The notes under the pieces were generated by a model. The model was not told where the DNA came from, made no database searches, and saw nothing but the letters and a program-made list of their open reading frames with translations. The position numbers were made by a program, and so were the translations under genes. A stretch of 43,571 bases of DNA from Mycoplasmataceae bacterium (GTDB lineage Bacteria > Bacillota_I > Bacilli_A > Mycoplasmatales > Mycoplasmoidaceae), in the NCBI GenBank assembly GCA_031258945.1, contig JAIRME010000005.1:1-43571 (forward strand), written 5' to 3'. Shown here piece by piece: positions 20,002 to 32,440 of this stretch (its first letter is position 1; each line of letters opens with the position of its first letter).

Positions 20002-20529
20002 TTAATAAATCAACTCCAATTCATGAAGATCAAATATTTTAAAGAGGTATTTTCAAGGAAACATTTTCATCTTCATAACAATTTTAGCATAATGAGAGTG
20101 ATAAGCTTGAATAACATTATTGTACTCTTGTTCAGACCACGATAACACACGATTGTATTCTAAAGCCATTTGATGGTTGTAATTAACATTGGAATTCATT
20201 AATTGCAACACTCCTTCAATTTCTAATTCAATATTATTAAAAGTGTATGGATTAATATGTTGTTCAATTATACTAACGGATAATTCATCTACAATCTTAG
20301 GCATAATTTTATGATATTTCAAATAAAGTATCGCAATAAAATTTTGACGATATCGCACAATTTTTAAAAGATTGTGTCGCAATAAAGCCAAACTTTCAAT
20401 CGTTTGTTGTACTAATATTTCGTAACGACGACGACGAAATATAGGGTAAATCAACATGCAACTTAAAAAGAAAAGAAATTTTTCATGATGATATCCATTA
20501 ATTCGTCAAAGATTATATTTTCGAGTCAT
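20002..20529 (-). CDS. Small membrane-anchored protein, possibly LemA-like
   Basis: A 175-aa protein. A basic N-terminus is followed by one membrane helix (KFLFFLSCMLIYPIF) and a RRRR stop. The rest is helical. The pattern of an early Rh-LL region (LALLRHNLLKIVRYRQ), then SEQEYNNVIQAYHSHYAKIV and a final hydrophobic FPWKYLFKIF, recalls LemA proteins (yN...FP). The resemblance is by eye only. The start is ATG 20529, which extends through a TGA and supplies the anchor. Its TAA is 2 bp before the ispH ATG. Confidence 0.55.
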
Positions 20530-20827
20530 TTAGATAGTAAGCTAAATCCTTATTTAAATAATTCTAACATATTTGTATGATAAGTCCTCTAAACATGCAT
20601 AACCATTTAGTAAGAGTAATATTAATGGATTAACTTCATCATATAGTGATTATTGTTAAATTGAACGCACCATTGAAAATCTTTACTTTAAATTTACAGT
20701 TTTGCTATTGTAAATTTTGTTAGCGAGTAAATTAACTACATTTTATGTCACTATTTTTTTAACTCATTATTGGCATCTTTGGATTGTATGTTAACTTACA
20801 ACCATACTACATATAATTAGGGAAATT
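20530..20827. other. Intergenic region between LemA-like gene and ileS
   Basis: About 300 bp without a gene. It holds an inverted repeat AAATTTACA/TGTAAATTT (20690-20698 and 20709-20717, loop of 10) and, near the right end, TATAAT (20812-20817) 10 nt before the ileS start. I looked for a T-box (the conserved antiterminator GGTGG-x-ACC core) and found none. Nothing else is evident. Confidence 0.5.
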
Positions 20828-23530
20828 ATGGATTACAAAAATACATTAAATATTCTTAAAACTGATTTTGAAATGAAAGCAAATCTTAATCAGAAAGAAC
20901 CTATCTTACAAAAATGATGAATTGATCAGGCAATTTACCAGGAATTATTAAAAAAAAATAAAAATGGTAAATTATGAACATTACACGATGGTCCACCGTA
21001 TGCTAATGGTAATATCCATGTTGGCCATGCTCTCAATAAAATTATTAAAGACTTTATTGTACGATACCGTAATATGCATGGTTATTATTCTAATTATGTT
21101 GCTGGCTGAGACACCCACGGGTTGCCGATTGAACATGCCCTATTAACATCAGGTCAAAATCGTGATCCAAAAATGACATTAGTACAAAAGCGCAATAATT
21201 GCCGCGACTTTGCCGCCAAATTTATTGAATTACAAAAACATCAGTTTACTAGGTTAGGTTTATTAACTGATTTCAAACAAATTTATTGCACTTATGATAA
21301 TGAGTACGAAAATCGTCAACTCCAATTATTGCTTTCGGCTTTTAAACAAGCATTAATTTATCGTGATTTAAAACCAGTCTATTGATCTTGGTCTAGTCAA
21401 TCGGCATTAGCAGATGCTGAAGTTGAATATCATGATGTAAAATCACCTAGTGTCTATATAACTTTTAAAATATTTGATGGGAAAAATATTTTGGAAAAAG
21501 ATGACCAAATTATCATTTGAACTACTACGCCATGAACAATTCCTAGTAATTTAGCCATTGCTATTAATCCTAAATTTACTTACGTAAAAGTTCAAGTCGT
21601 TAATAATTATTACGTTGTTTCTAAAGAACGTTTGTTAAGCATTAAAGAAATTCTAGGTTGAAAATCTTATAAGGTGATAAAAGAAATTAAAGGTGAATTG
21701 TTAGAAAACATCATTTATCAACATCCACTTTATGCAAGAACTTCGCCCATTATTTTAGCAACCTATGTTTCTGACGAAGATGGTACTGGTTTAGTACACA
21801 ACGCACCAGACTTTGGTGAAGATGACTATTTAGCTTGCAAAAAATATGGTATTAGTCCGTTTTCACCAATTGACAATTACGGTAAATTTACCAATGCAAT
21901 CCATGATTCAGATTTAATCGGTTTGTTCTATGATGATACTAATAAAATAATTGCTGAAAAGTTGACAAAAGTTAATGCTTTACTCAAATTAAGTTTTGTT
22001 ACTCATAGTGTAGCACATGATTGGCGAACTAAAAAACCCGTTATATATCGTGCAACCAAACAATGATTTATTGATATTAAAAAAATCCAACCTCAAATTT
22101 CTAAAGTGCTTAAAGATGTCAAATTTAACAATGAACAAAATCGACAACACATTGAAGATATGATGAAAAATCGTGTTGAATGATGCATCAGTCGTCAACG
22201 CGTATGAGGTGTACCCATCCCCATAATCTTTAATGAGAACGATGAACCGATTATGGATTTTAATTTAATTGAAAATATTATTAATATCCTTCACAATGAA
22301 GGAACTAATGTATGATTTGAAAAACCAGTAGAGTATTTTTTAACAAAAGAATACCATAATAGAAAAAAATATCGTAAAGAAACCGATATTATGGATGTAT
22401 GATTTGACTCAGGTACTTCATTTACTCTATTGACATCTAATAATCATCTCAATTGTCCTGCTGATTTATATTTTGAAGGAAATGATCAATATCGTGGATG
22501 GTTCAATTCTTCCCTAATTAATGGTGTCATTGCCAATAACCAAGCTCCATACAAAATGTTATTAAGTCATGGAATGGTATTGGATGAACAAGGACGCAAA
22601 ATGTCCAAATCTATTGGTAATGTAATAGACCCATTGATGGTTTGTGATAAATATGGAGCAGATATTTTAAGAATTTGAACAGCTAATGTAAATTACGAGG
22701 AAGATGTGCGTATATCAAATAATATTTTGAATCAAACTGCTGAAATTTATCGTCGTATTCGTAATACTTTGTTTCGTTTTTGTCTTGCTAATATTAGCGA
22801 TTTTGACTATTCAAAAAATAAAAATATTGCTTTTGATGAAGTTGATGATTTTATCATGTGACAATTACATCAAAACATCAATAAAATTAATGAATATTAT
22901 GAAAGATATCAATTCAATAATATTATTAAAATTATTAATAATCATGTCATTGAATTATCATCATGATATTTTGATTTGATTAAAGACACACTATATTGTG
23001 AAAGTAAAAATGACCCGCAACGAAGACGCATACAAACAGTTCTATTTACTATTTTAAAATCATACTTGATTGTGCTAACTCCCATCATTCCCCATACTTG
23101 CGAAGAAGTTTATCGTTTTATTAAAATACCACAAAAACAATTATCAGTTTGTCTAGAAGATTGGATTAGTGACATATCTTTTAAACACAACTCTGTCAAC
23201 CCCCAGAAATGACAATATTTTAACGATATTAAAAATATAGTTTATGCTGAATTAGAAGTGTTAAGAAATCGTAAAGAAATCAACAAAAATAACCAAGCTA
23301 GTATAGAGCTATCTTTTAGTAATAATTTTGTTTTCAATGAACAAACATTAGCAAAATATTTAAATGTAGCTAGAGTTAAATTCAATGATCAAAATTCTCA
23401 AAAAATATTAGTAAAAGCTTACGACGCTAAACTACCGCGTTGCGAGCGATGTTGAAACCATTACGAACCTCAAAAAATGTATGATGAACATATTTGTCAA
23501 CGTTGCCATAAAGTAATTACCAATAATTAA
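20828..23530 (+). CDS. ileS: Isoleucyl-tRNA synthetase
   Basis: A 900-aa class I synthetase that charges tRNA-Ile. HIGH appears as HVGH (64-67) in [14 protein letters not shown], and KMSKS is at 591-595 in [14 protein letters not shown]. The editing region has WTTTPWTIPSNLA and [17 protein letters not shown]. The C-terminus carries the zinc site CERCWNH...CQRC. More than ten TGA codons encode Trp, including conserved positions such as AGWDTHGLP and EWCISRQRVWG. TATAAT ends 10 nt before the ATG and no Shine-Dalgarno is obvious, so the leader is very short. Confidence 0.97.
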
Positions 23531-23542
23531 TTATTGAATAGT

Positions 23543-23548
23543 TATAAT
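23543..23548 (+). promoter_or_regulatory. -10 box before the ABC-2 exporter cassette
   Basis: TATAAT 13 nt before ATG 23562, in the 31-bp gap after ileS. No Shine-Dalgarno follows. The cassette therefore seems to have its own promoter. Confidence 0.45.
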
Positions 23549-23561
23549 CTAAATTCATTTT

Positions 23562-25835
23562 ATGGTTTTATGAACATATTTTCGTTTTTTAGCCACAACT
23601 TTACTGAAGAAAAAAAGTATTTGAATTTTTAGTTTTTTATATGTATTTTTTTCTTTCTTAATATTGATAGTAGTGCCCTTGATAACCGGTAATAGTCCAT
23701 GACAATTTTGACATAACATCGCAATGAGCCCACAAACTCTATTAGCATATGTGATGGTTATTTTTGGCGCAATTATTTCTATCGCCATCTTTAAAGATTA
23801 TCGAGATGACGGAACCGAACTAATTTTAGTGACCAAACCTATCAATCGAACCAAAACCACCATAGCTAAATTCATGCTTTTTTTTTCTTTTAGTTTTGCT
23901 TTCGCTTTAATTACACTAATTAATGCCCCCATAACTTTTATTTTTAAAGATGTTACTGCCGCGCAAGTTAGTGGTTTGACATTATCATTATTGTTCTCCA
24001 ATTTCACAATTCTAATAACATATGGAATGTTAGCCACTTTTGTTTCGTTGTTTGCCAATAAAATTTGAACCATCCTAGGCAATGTTATTGTCGTTGTTTT
24101 ATTATCAATAATCTCAACAGTTAATGCTTTAGTAATTAAAACACCAGCTGCCCTAGCAAAAAAAGATGGTTATGCTATTGTTAGTGTTCAATATTTAAGT
24201 AATGATGAAAAATTTCGTTCATTTGCTGCTTTAACTCCAACCATCGAGATGGGAGAAGATATGCTTCCAACAATTAGTTTTACAACCATTGAACAAGAAA
24301 AAGCAAAATGAAACGAATACATGAATAGTTCTGTTAATGGTATATTTAATTTTTTTGATTTTTCTGGTCAGCTTACTTTACTCAACAACATGGGCGCACT
24401 TCAAGATGAGCTAACTAAATATGTCAGTCAAACATTTGGTGGAAATCGTTTTTACGATTATTATTTACAAAATCATATTTTAGAAGAAAATGATAATGCA
24501 CTTCCGTCATATTTTGTTCAAATGCCCAACTCTTTTAGTTCCATTGGTAAATTTGATCCATCGGAAGAAGGAACATTAGAAAAAATAATTGAACGCTATT
24601 TTACTTTAATGTCCGATCAATCGATCGTTATGCTTGGCTCATCGCAAGTTGATACTTCCTCGTTACTTTCGTCTATTATTCCAAAGAATTTTTATGTCGC
24701 AAAAGGAAATAACGGTTGAAGTGGCACAAACAAAAACATCATTAATTATGAATATGATGATTTAAAACCTAATGATTCCCAAAAAGAAGTTTTTGATAAA
24801 ATTCTTAATGCAATCTGGGAGGGTGATTATTCTGATGGGGTAACGTCGCACAATAAACTATATGACTTTGGCGGTGATTTACAATTAATAACCCAATATT
24901 TAAATAATCCAACAGTAGATTTAAATAACGATGGTAGTGATGTGCTTTTTAACATATGAAATCCAAATTTTACACATGACGAAGATATTCTACTTGATGG
25001 ACAGTCAAGTTTCATTAATGTTCTGGATAAAGATTCACTTAAAAAATGTAACGGGACAAATGCTGTACCAAATTTCATCCATGCATGTCTGGTTGGTGCT
25101 AATAAAGGATTGACTGAATTAAATGGCGACATAACAACTAATGGCAAATATAAAAATAAATTCTGAGATTGTTCATTAACATCATCTAAAGCTAGCGAAG
25201 GTTTAATGAAAACAATGGCAATGTTCAAATTATATGTTTTTAAAGAGTTAACAAAGTTTATTGAAAATAAAAATTTATACAAATATGCTAACGATACTAA
25301 ACTCGAGCTGTATGGATATAATTTTAATTCCCAACCGATTTTACCTTTAATGCCTGATGATGGTAAATACCCTATTGGTTATTCGTATGATTCAATTGAT
25401 TTGGTCATTTTATCCACTATTGCCCCTACAGCTAATTATGATTTAAAGGAAAATTATGGATTTGATTGACCACCAAATATAGGGTGGGCCAACGGTATAA
25501 CAACATCTTCATATTTCACGGACCCTGATGTATTAAGAGCAAGAGTTTTACTTGAATGAGCAACCGCTACACAAGAATATGGATATAGCAATGCCGTAGA
25601 TTCTGGTTTAGTGGATGATGGCGATCCTATTGTTGCTTTTGATCGCGATAAAAATTACAATGTGAATTTATTAACTACTTCTACCAATTTTCCTTTAATT
25701 TATGAATGTTTGGGTGCCACATATACAACCCATTCCAAAATGGAGTCATGACAAATTATATTATTGTGAGTATTAATCGCTTCAGTTCTCACGTCTTTAT
25801 CGTTTACGATTTATATAAGAGCGGATTTTAAATAA
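23562..25835 (+). CDS. ABC-2-type permease with very large outer domain (subunit 1)
   Basis: A 757-aa membrane protein. Five helices lie in the first ~195 residues (SIWIFSFLYVFFSFLILIV, LAYVMVIFGAIISIAIF, and three more). About 530 residues of hydrophilic, Asp/Asn/Tyr-rich sequence follow, then a last helix (IILLWVLIASVLTSLSFTIYI). After helix 2 comes KDYRDDGTELILVTKPINR, shared in form with subunit 2 (REGRDDGSELI), the likely site that touches the ATPase. The usual ABC-2 permease has no such domain between helices 5 and 6. The start was placed at ATG 23562 by reading upstream through TGA codons. The cargo is unknown. It is the first gene of a three-gene cassette. Confidence 0.8.
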
Positions 25836-25843
25836 AACAAAGT

Positions 25844-26890
25844 ATGAAAAAAATATTAAATAAAACTCAAATTCAAAAATCCAAACGTCCTTTTTTTATT
25901 ACGCATAAATATGATGAACGAGACATTGTATCTTATCAAACTTTAAAACCAGCCCCAATTCTTTATGTTAAAAATTTAACAAAAAAATATTTTGGTAAGA
26001 AAAAGCCTGCGATTAATAACATTAGTTTTAATGTGTTTCCAGGTGAGTTTCATGCATTCATTGGAGCAAATGGAGCAGGGAAAACTACGACAATCAAATG
26101 TTTAATTGGAGCATATGCAAATTGGAATGGTACTGTTTTAATCAACGGGCATAAAAATAATAAAGAAATCGCCAAAAAAAAATTAGGATATATCCCTGAA
26201 AGTGCTCGTTTTCCCGAAAAATTATCAGCAATAAAATATTTACAATGAATGACAATGCTTTCTGGTTTAACTCATAAACAAGCAAAACATTATGCTATTA
26301 ATAAACTTAAATCACTCAAAATGTGAAGTCTGCGTAATAAATCACCTAATAATTTTTCTAGCGGTCAGAAAAAAAAGATATTATTAGCTCAAGCATTAAT
26401 TCATAATCCTGAAATAATCATCATGGATGAGCCAGTTGCTAACTTGGATCCCAAAGCTAGAATTGAATTTTTTAATTTATTAATGGCACTAAGAAAAAAA
26501 GGTAAGGCTATTTTCATTTCATCTCATGTTTTAGCAGAACTTGACCTTTATGCCGACTCCGTTACTATATTAGATGGTGGTCAAATTATTTATGATGGTG
26601 ATAAAAAAAGTTTAATGCAAAAATTTTCTAGTCATCAATATGAAATCATTACTGAAAACAATAATCTTGCCAAACAATATTTGCATAAACATCACATTTC
26701 CTATTCGTTGTCTGAAGATGAAGAAGGATTTGTTGTTGACTTTAAAGAAAAAACAACTATTAATAATTTCCAGAAATACCTTTTAAAGCATAACACTACT
26801 TTTATTAAATTTACCAAACTAAATCCAACACTTGATAATGTCTATAATAAGTTAATTATTAAAGGTTCGGTAGATACACAGGAAGGTTAG
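25844..26890 (+). CDS. ABC transporter ATP-binding protein
   Basis: A 348-aa ATPase. After a ~45-residue N-terminal extension come Walker A GANGAGKTT, a Q-loop-like GYIPESARF, signature NFSSGQKKKI, Walker B IIIMDEP and the His switch ISSHVLAEL. It is a CcmA/NatA-like ATPase that partners ABC-2 permeases. The C-terminal ~90 residues form an extra domain. Two TGA codons encode Trp. It lies 8 bp after permease 1, and its TAG directly abuts the ATG of permease 2, so the three proteins probably form one exporter. Confidence 0.93.
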
Positions 26891-28840
26891 ATGCTTAATT
26901 ACTTTCGTTACATACAAAATAGCGTATTTAAGCACAAAACCATTTGAGTTTCGGTTGGTTTATATTGAATATACTTGTTTTTGATTTTAGTCTTAGTTCC
27001 ATTTATTGTTAACTTATCACCAACATCGTTGTGAAACAACACAATATTTGATTTACAAAGTTTTTCAATATTAATTCTTGCTATTGTTTGTGCTATCGTA
27101 GTTGTAGTTATTTTCCGTGAAGGTCGTGACGATGGTTCAGAATTAATCATTATGTCTAAATCAATTTCTCGTTGAAAAATAATTTTGGCTAAATTTATTT
27201 GCTTCTTATTGAATATCTTCTTGATGACTATTTTATCTATGCTAATAATGTTGGGTGTTCTATTTTTCGGTAAATACAATGCCATTAGTAACCCCAACGG
27301 TGTAAATTATCATGATGTTTTCACCATGGAAATGGGTTTATTTTTGGGTACAATAATTATTGCTTTATTTTTTGGAGCAATTGCTATATTAATTAGTACA
27401 ATTGCAACTAAAGTTATTATCATAATTTCCACAGTTGGTGTAGGGATTGTTTTTAATGTTATTTACATGTTGGTACCAATTCTAAGCATTACCCCCAGCC
27501 AATACATTCTTGATAAATATTCAGTTGGTTTAATTAGTAATAGATATATAGGATTAGATGGCCAAATGCATGATATTGTGGCAAGCGATCATGTACGTTA
27601 TACTAGTGATGATCACGATGATCCTAATACAAATTGAAATACATTGCGATATATAAATGATGGTAATACCCATGCTACTGGTGCAATTATTTCATATATT
27701 AATGTTGCCCAACAACTTTCTAGTTTATTTCATACCTTTGACATTTCATCTACAGTTGCAAATCATAGTGCTTTTGGTCAGCAATTTAACCGTAAATATC
27801 AATTAGTTGAACAAAAAAATATTTTCATGAACCCCACATCAAATTCTCGCCCTTGAATTTCTTGAAAATATGATGAACAAGAAGGGATCCCTATTATTTA
27901 TTGGAAAATGTATGGGGTAGAATTAGACTTATTAGATATATACGCAATGAGTGGTGCTAATGCTAATTCTTTATTTTACATTAAACCATCAAACCCAAAT
28001 ATTTCAAATATAACCTCTTCAAAATTTTATGGGGTAGAAAATTTTATGAATTTCCCCACAGAGGCTGCATATCAAAAGACAAGAGCATATGTTGATAAAT
28101 TAGAAACACCAGAATTAAATACCAATGAAGCCCGTGAATGATGAGGATATAACAAAAATGCCGCTACAGATAGTAATCCTTTTGGTACTAAATATATTAA
28201 AGAACTAAGAAAGCAATACACTAGGGACTTATTTGAAGATAATGAATCCGATATTTTTTATAACAATCCTAATTTCCCATTACCATACAAAGTGGAACCA
28301 AATAATTCTGATTTTAACGATCCAATGAATGTTGATTTTCTAACAATTTATTACATGCTTTTTCAAGATGTTGAACAAGCACTTTGAAATTACATGGATC
28401 AAGCGATAGAGCATTTCAGTGATGATGATGGTTTGCCTCCATTTAATGAATGAACTGATAAAGGGCAAATAAATTCAATTGCTCAAAGACTAAACCCAAA
28501 AGGTAATTTTGTCAATCAACCATTTTTGCGACATCTATATGAGGCTAATGCATATTTAACGGATAATTTTTATAAAAATGAAAATTTTCTTTTATACAAC
28601 TTCCCGTCATTTAGCACCAACAAAAATGATACCGATGGTATTTTTGAATATGCTAATCCAAAATATCATATGGCGCAACTTTATCAAGAGTTTCCATCAT
28701 CAGATGTTTTTAGTAATACATTTGCTTATAAACAAGAACCATATTACAATAGCGATAGTTTAACGATATTTTGGTCGTGTTTTGCTTTGATATTATTTGG
28801 AATAACTGCTATGGTTTACGCACGAACCGATATTAAATAA
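26891..28840 (+). CDS. ABC-2-type permease with very large outer domain (subunit 2)
   Basis: A 649-aa membrane protein with the same plan as subunit 1. Five helices lie within ~195 residues (including ILILAIVCAIVVVVIF and LGTIIIALFFGAIAILIST), then an outer region of ~430 residues rich in Asn, Tyr, Asp and Pro. A C-terminal helix follows (FWSCFALILFGITAMVYA). The REGRDDGSELIIMSKSISR segment after helix 2 parallels subunit 1. The outer domains of the two subunits do not look alike by eye. It starts at the base after the ATPase stop. It ends exactly where the convergent 28841 gene ends, with no spacer. Confidence 0.8.
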
Positions 28841-29257
28841 TTAATGAGTATATACTAAATCATTTAATTTGATTTTATGAGCATTAATTATCCCAACTTT
28901 AAAGACTCAGACATTATGTGTTTTTTTAGTAAGATGCAAAATATTGTCAGGAGAAACATTTGGTATTATTTTAATTACACGATGTTGGATGTCCGTTGCC
29001 AATATATCAGTTGATGTATTAAATAAAAATGTATCAAATTTATTCAAATGTTGGATTAAAAAACATAAATTATTGTCAATCTCAGAAAATCCACCAATCT
29101 TTTCTAGATAATTATCATGTTTAGTCAATTTAATAATACATATGTTTGTTGGCTTGTGATTAATAGTTAATGGTCTTCTAAAATAAGGTGTTTTACGTGA
29201 TAAAACATTTGCATATATTTTTTTTAAATATTGAGTTTCATTTTTATTTCAATACAT
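28841..29257 (-). CDS. Small protein, weak DUF192-like pattern
   Basis: A 138-aa protein that reads through two TGA codons. No signal peptide or membrane helix. The second half (FNTSTDILATDIQHRVIKI, then NVWVFKVGIINAHKIKLNDLV) follows the order of DUF192 proteins, in which a strand pair is followed by a 'vLEl-G-x5-i-x-Gd-v' ending. This is a visual match and may be wrong. Promoter TATAAT (29264-29269, minus) lies 6 nt before the ATG. Divergent from the gene at 29299. Confidence 0.6.
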
Positions 29258-29263
29258 AAAAGT

Positions 29264-29285
29264 ATTATAGGCTTTTAGATATAAT
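29264..29285. promoter_or_regulatory. Divergent pair of -10 boxes
   Basis: Minus strand TATAAT (29264-29269) is 6 nt before the ATG at 29257. Plus strand TATAAT (29280-29285) is 13 nt before the ATG at 29299. They sit back to back in a 41-bp gap, so the -35 regions must overlap the opposite promoter. Confidence 0.5.
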
Positions 29286-29298
29286 TGTTCGGTTAATC

Positions 29299-29955
29299 AT
29301 GCAATTATTTGAACGTCAATCGAATGATTTTGAATACTTAAATTATAAATTACGAATTAAATCCATTTTTCGTTCTCGTAATTTATTGATTGTTTCACAT
29401 AATAAATTCAAAAAAATGTTTGAATTAGGATGAGAAAAACATTATTTACGTTATCGTTTTGAATTATTAAAACATTGAATTAGAAAAAATGAATTCTACA
29501 ATGAAGAATACATTAATCATTTGAACAAACTTATTCATAAAATGTATCTAAGAAATGAATTAAATGCTTATGAGCAAGAATATATCAAACATTATCGTGC
29601 AATTGTGTTTGCTAAAATTCGTAATTTAAAAAGTTTGATTGTTGATTTCCCTCTACAAAAGAATGAAATTGCATATTACAAATATAAAAATACTAGTTTT
29701 TATCGGTTAACGGGCCAAAAATTAACACCTATTAAAAGAAACGGTGAATTATACATTACAACTAAAAAAATAATGTTAACCCACAACATGGATGTATTTC
29801 CAATAGAATTTGAAAATATTCTCAACTATAAAATTTCTCGTTTTGGTTTAACAATCATAACAAAAGAAAATACATTTATCTTTAAAACCTATGATGATTA
29901 TTTACCATATGTTTCGCTAGAGCGAATTTTCATTTTGGAAAGAATTAATTTATAG
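29299..29955 (+). CDS. Hypothetical protein with helical N-half and possible PH/GRAM-like C-domain
   Basis: A 218-aa soluble protein. Residues 1-~120 are basic and helical (rich in Lys, Arg, Asn, Tyr). Residues ~145-215 have the strand pattern LTPIKRNGELYITTKKIML, then PIEFENILNYKISRFGLTII, then ENTFIFKTYDD and a last helix. This resembles bacterial PH/GRAM folds, where short strands end in an amphipathic helix. Inferred from pattern only. It is the first gene before uvrC, which starts 3 bp after its stop, so they are likely co-transcribed. Two TGA codons encode Trp. Confidence 0.7.
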
Positions 29956-29957
29956 TT

Positions 29958-31745
29958 ATGGTTAGTCACCAACTCCAATTTAAATTGGAACGTATTCCTA
30001 AAAAACCCGGAGTGTATTTATGAAAAGATAAATATGGTCAAATAATTTATGTAGGTAAAGCCAAAAATTTATTTAGTCGTACTCATCAATATTTTAATGC
30101 TATTCATAACGATAAAAATTTTCTATTAGTCAATCATATTACTGATGTTGATTTTATTGTTGTACAAAACGAAATTGAAGCATTGATTTTAGAAGCAAAT
30201 TTGATCCAAAAACATCATCCTAAATATAACATTCTTCTCAAAGATGGCTCTGGTTATCCTTATATTTTGTTAACGGATGAAATTCATCCTCGTCTGTTAT
30301 ATACGAGGGACTATAAGAAACTTAAAGGCAAATACTACGGTCCGTTTGCAACGAACAAAAGTAATCGTTACAATACTTACAATTTATTACTAAAGCTATT
30401 CCCTCTGCGTAAATGTAGTTTTATTCCTAAAAATAAATGTCTTTATTATGATATCAAGCAATGTTTAGGTCCTTGTATACATAATATCCAACCAAAAATT
30501 TATAAACCATTTATCCAACAAATAGATGATTTTTTTAAAGGCAAGCCGAAAAATATTATCGATAATCTTACAAGCGTTGAAAAACAAGCAGCTCATGATT
30601 TAAATTTTGAAGAAGCAAAACGTAATTTGGATCTAATTAACCAAATTAAAATTGTTTCCAAAGAAATGTCACTTACTCAAAATGTGAGTTTACATGGTTT
30701 GGCCAATGAAGACATTGTAGGCTATTACATTAAATCTAATTTGATGGCAATCGTGATTTTTTCTTATGTTGGTGGTAAACTATTAACTAAACAACAACAG
30801 ATTATTGAATTCCATCTTAACTACGAAGATGTTCTAATTGAATATTTATTACAATATTACTATCAAACTTACAATCTACCAAAAAAATGCTATATTAATT
30901 TGAAATCTACATCATTAATACAATTAAGCCAAGCGATTAAACTTAATTTTATCAAACCAATATCAGGGAAACATAAATCCATTTTGCAAAATGCTGCTCA
31001 TAATGCTAAGAATTTTATGCAAACTAATTATTTAGTTTATAGAAGGCGTAAAGCACAAACTACCGAGGCATTCAATGAATTAAGAAAAGTATTAAACATA
31101 GATAATCTTTCACTTATTCATATATTTGATATTTCTAATTTATTTGGTGACGATAAAGTTGGAGCAATGATAGCATTAGAAGATGGTAATTTCAATAAGA
31201 ATCTTTATCGACGATTTATTATGAAAGATACAAATAATAATTCTGACTACAGTGCCATGTATGAAGTGATTAAACGACAATATGCAAAAATTATTACAGA
31301 ACGTTCAATGCTATTGCCCAATTTAATTGTTGTTGATGGTGGTTTAATTCAGATTAACGCTGCTCTCAAAGCATTAGCGGAATTAAACTTACACCAAGTT
31401 ATTCCAATAATTGGTTTAGCAAAAAATCAACATCATAAAACACACAGCATAGTGTTCCCTAATAAAAAACTAATCATACTAAATCAGCAATCTTCTCTTT
31501 ATTTATTCTTACTAAACATACAAGAAGAAGTACATCGGTTTGCTATTAATTTTTTTCGTCAAAGATACAAAGACTCTTCTTTTAAATCAATGTTAAACGA
31601 AATTCCAGGATTAGGGAATAAATCCATTCAAAAATTACTAAGTCATTACGATAATATTGCAAATATTAAACGAGCAAATATTGATGAATTAAGTCAATAT
31701 GTGAGAGAAGATATTGCAAAACTAATAAAAGAAAAACTAAAATAA
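29958..31745 (+). CDS. uvrC: UvrABC excinuclease subunit C
   Basis: A 595-aa repair nuclease that makes both cuts around DNA lesions. The GIY-YIG domain has PGVYLWKDKYGQIIYVGKAKNL with the catalytic Glu in NEIEALILEANLI. KCLYYDIKQCLGPC is the cysteine block, and LNFEEAKR belongs to the UVR motif. The second nuclease domain has IFDISN (usual DISH), VVDGG and EEVHRFAI, so its D-D-H triad is present. The C-terminus holds a helix-hairpin-helix pair (IPGLGNKSIQKLL). One TGA encodes Trp. Preceded by 2 bp of spacer from the upstream gene. Confidence 0.96.
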
Positions 31746-31749
31746 TACC

Positions 31750-32235
31750 ATGAAAAAACATATTTTAGTTTTATCAGATAGTCATGGAATTAATGCCTTA
31801 ATGATCCGTATTATTGAAAAAGAAGCGGTAGATTTAGTCGTCCATGCTGGCGATTATTGCATTTCAATAGATACCATGAAAAGATATTTTCATTATTTTG
31901 TAGATGGTAATAATGATTATGATGGGAAAAATATGGAAGTATTTACATATGCCGGTTTTAAATTTCTTTTAATTCATGGAGATCGTTTTTGATCATGAAA
32001 CGAAAATAAATGATACGATCGTTTACGACAACTAGGTAAAGAAAACCAAGCAGATGTTGTTATTTTTGGACATTCACATAAGGATTTAATTGACACAAGT
32101 AAACAACCATATTTATTAAATCCTGGTTCGATAAGCTTACCTCGTAATAATAAGTTACAAAAAAGTTATGCCTTAATTGAAATTGATAACCAAAACATTC
32201 ACTTCCAAATAAAATATGTTAAAAAATTAAATTAA
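31750..32235 (+). CDS. YfcE/MJ0936-family metallophosphoesterase
   Basis: A 161-aa calcineurin-like phosphodiesterase. Metal-binding motifs appear in family order: LVLSDSHG, VHAGDY, VDGNND, IHGDRF and FGHSHK, then LNPGSISLPR. The family hydrolyses phosphodiesters and sometimes cyclic nucleotides; the true substrate is unknown. Three TGA codons (WSW...W) lie after the HGDRF motif. It begins 4 bp after uvrC. A strong hairpin terminator follows at 32401. Confidence 0.9.
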
Positions 32236-32400
32236 TTTTATTAATTTAAGAAAAATATTTTTTATATAAGCCTAAAAATATGTTAAATTACTAATTGTCA
32301 ATGTGTAGTTATTGGTTGATTGTTAGATAAGAAGATTAATACACCAATATTAACCGCAATAATTAAACAATGATGAAAGTTTACAAACATCATGATTCAA

Positions 32401-32440
32401 CAAAAACAAAGACTCGCGATCTTTGTTTTTGTTTTTATTT
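32401..32440 (+). terminator. Two-way terminator between phosphoesterase gene and purF
   Basis: A perfect 12-bp stem, CAAAAACAAAGA paired with TCTTTGTTTTTG (32401-32412 and 32420-32431), with loop ctcgcga. On the plus strand it is followed by TTTTTATTTT. On the minus strand it is followed by TTG-rich sequence, so it may also end the purF transcript. The ~165 bp before it (32236-32400) show no gene. Confidence 0.8.

Noticed and set aside
20530-20827. T-box riboswitch before ileS (also considered before valS)
   Set aside because: No antiterminator core sequence and no terminator/antiterminator pair; valS has almost no leader.
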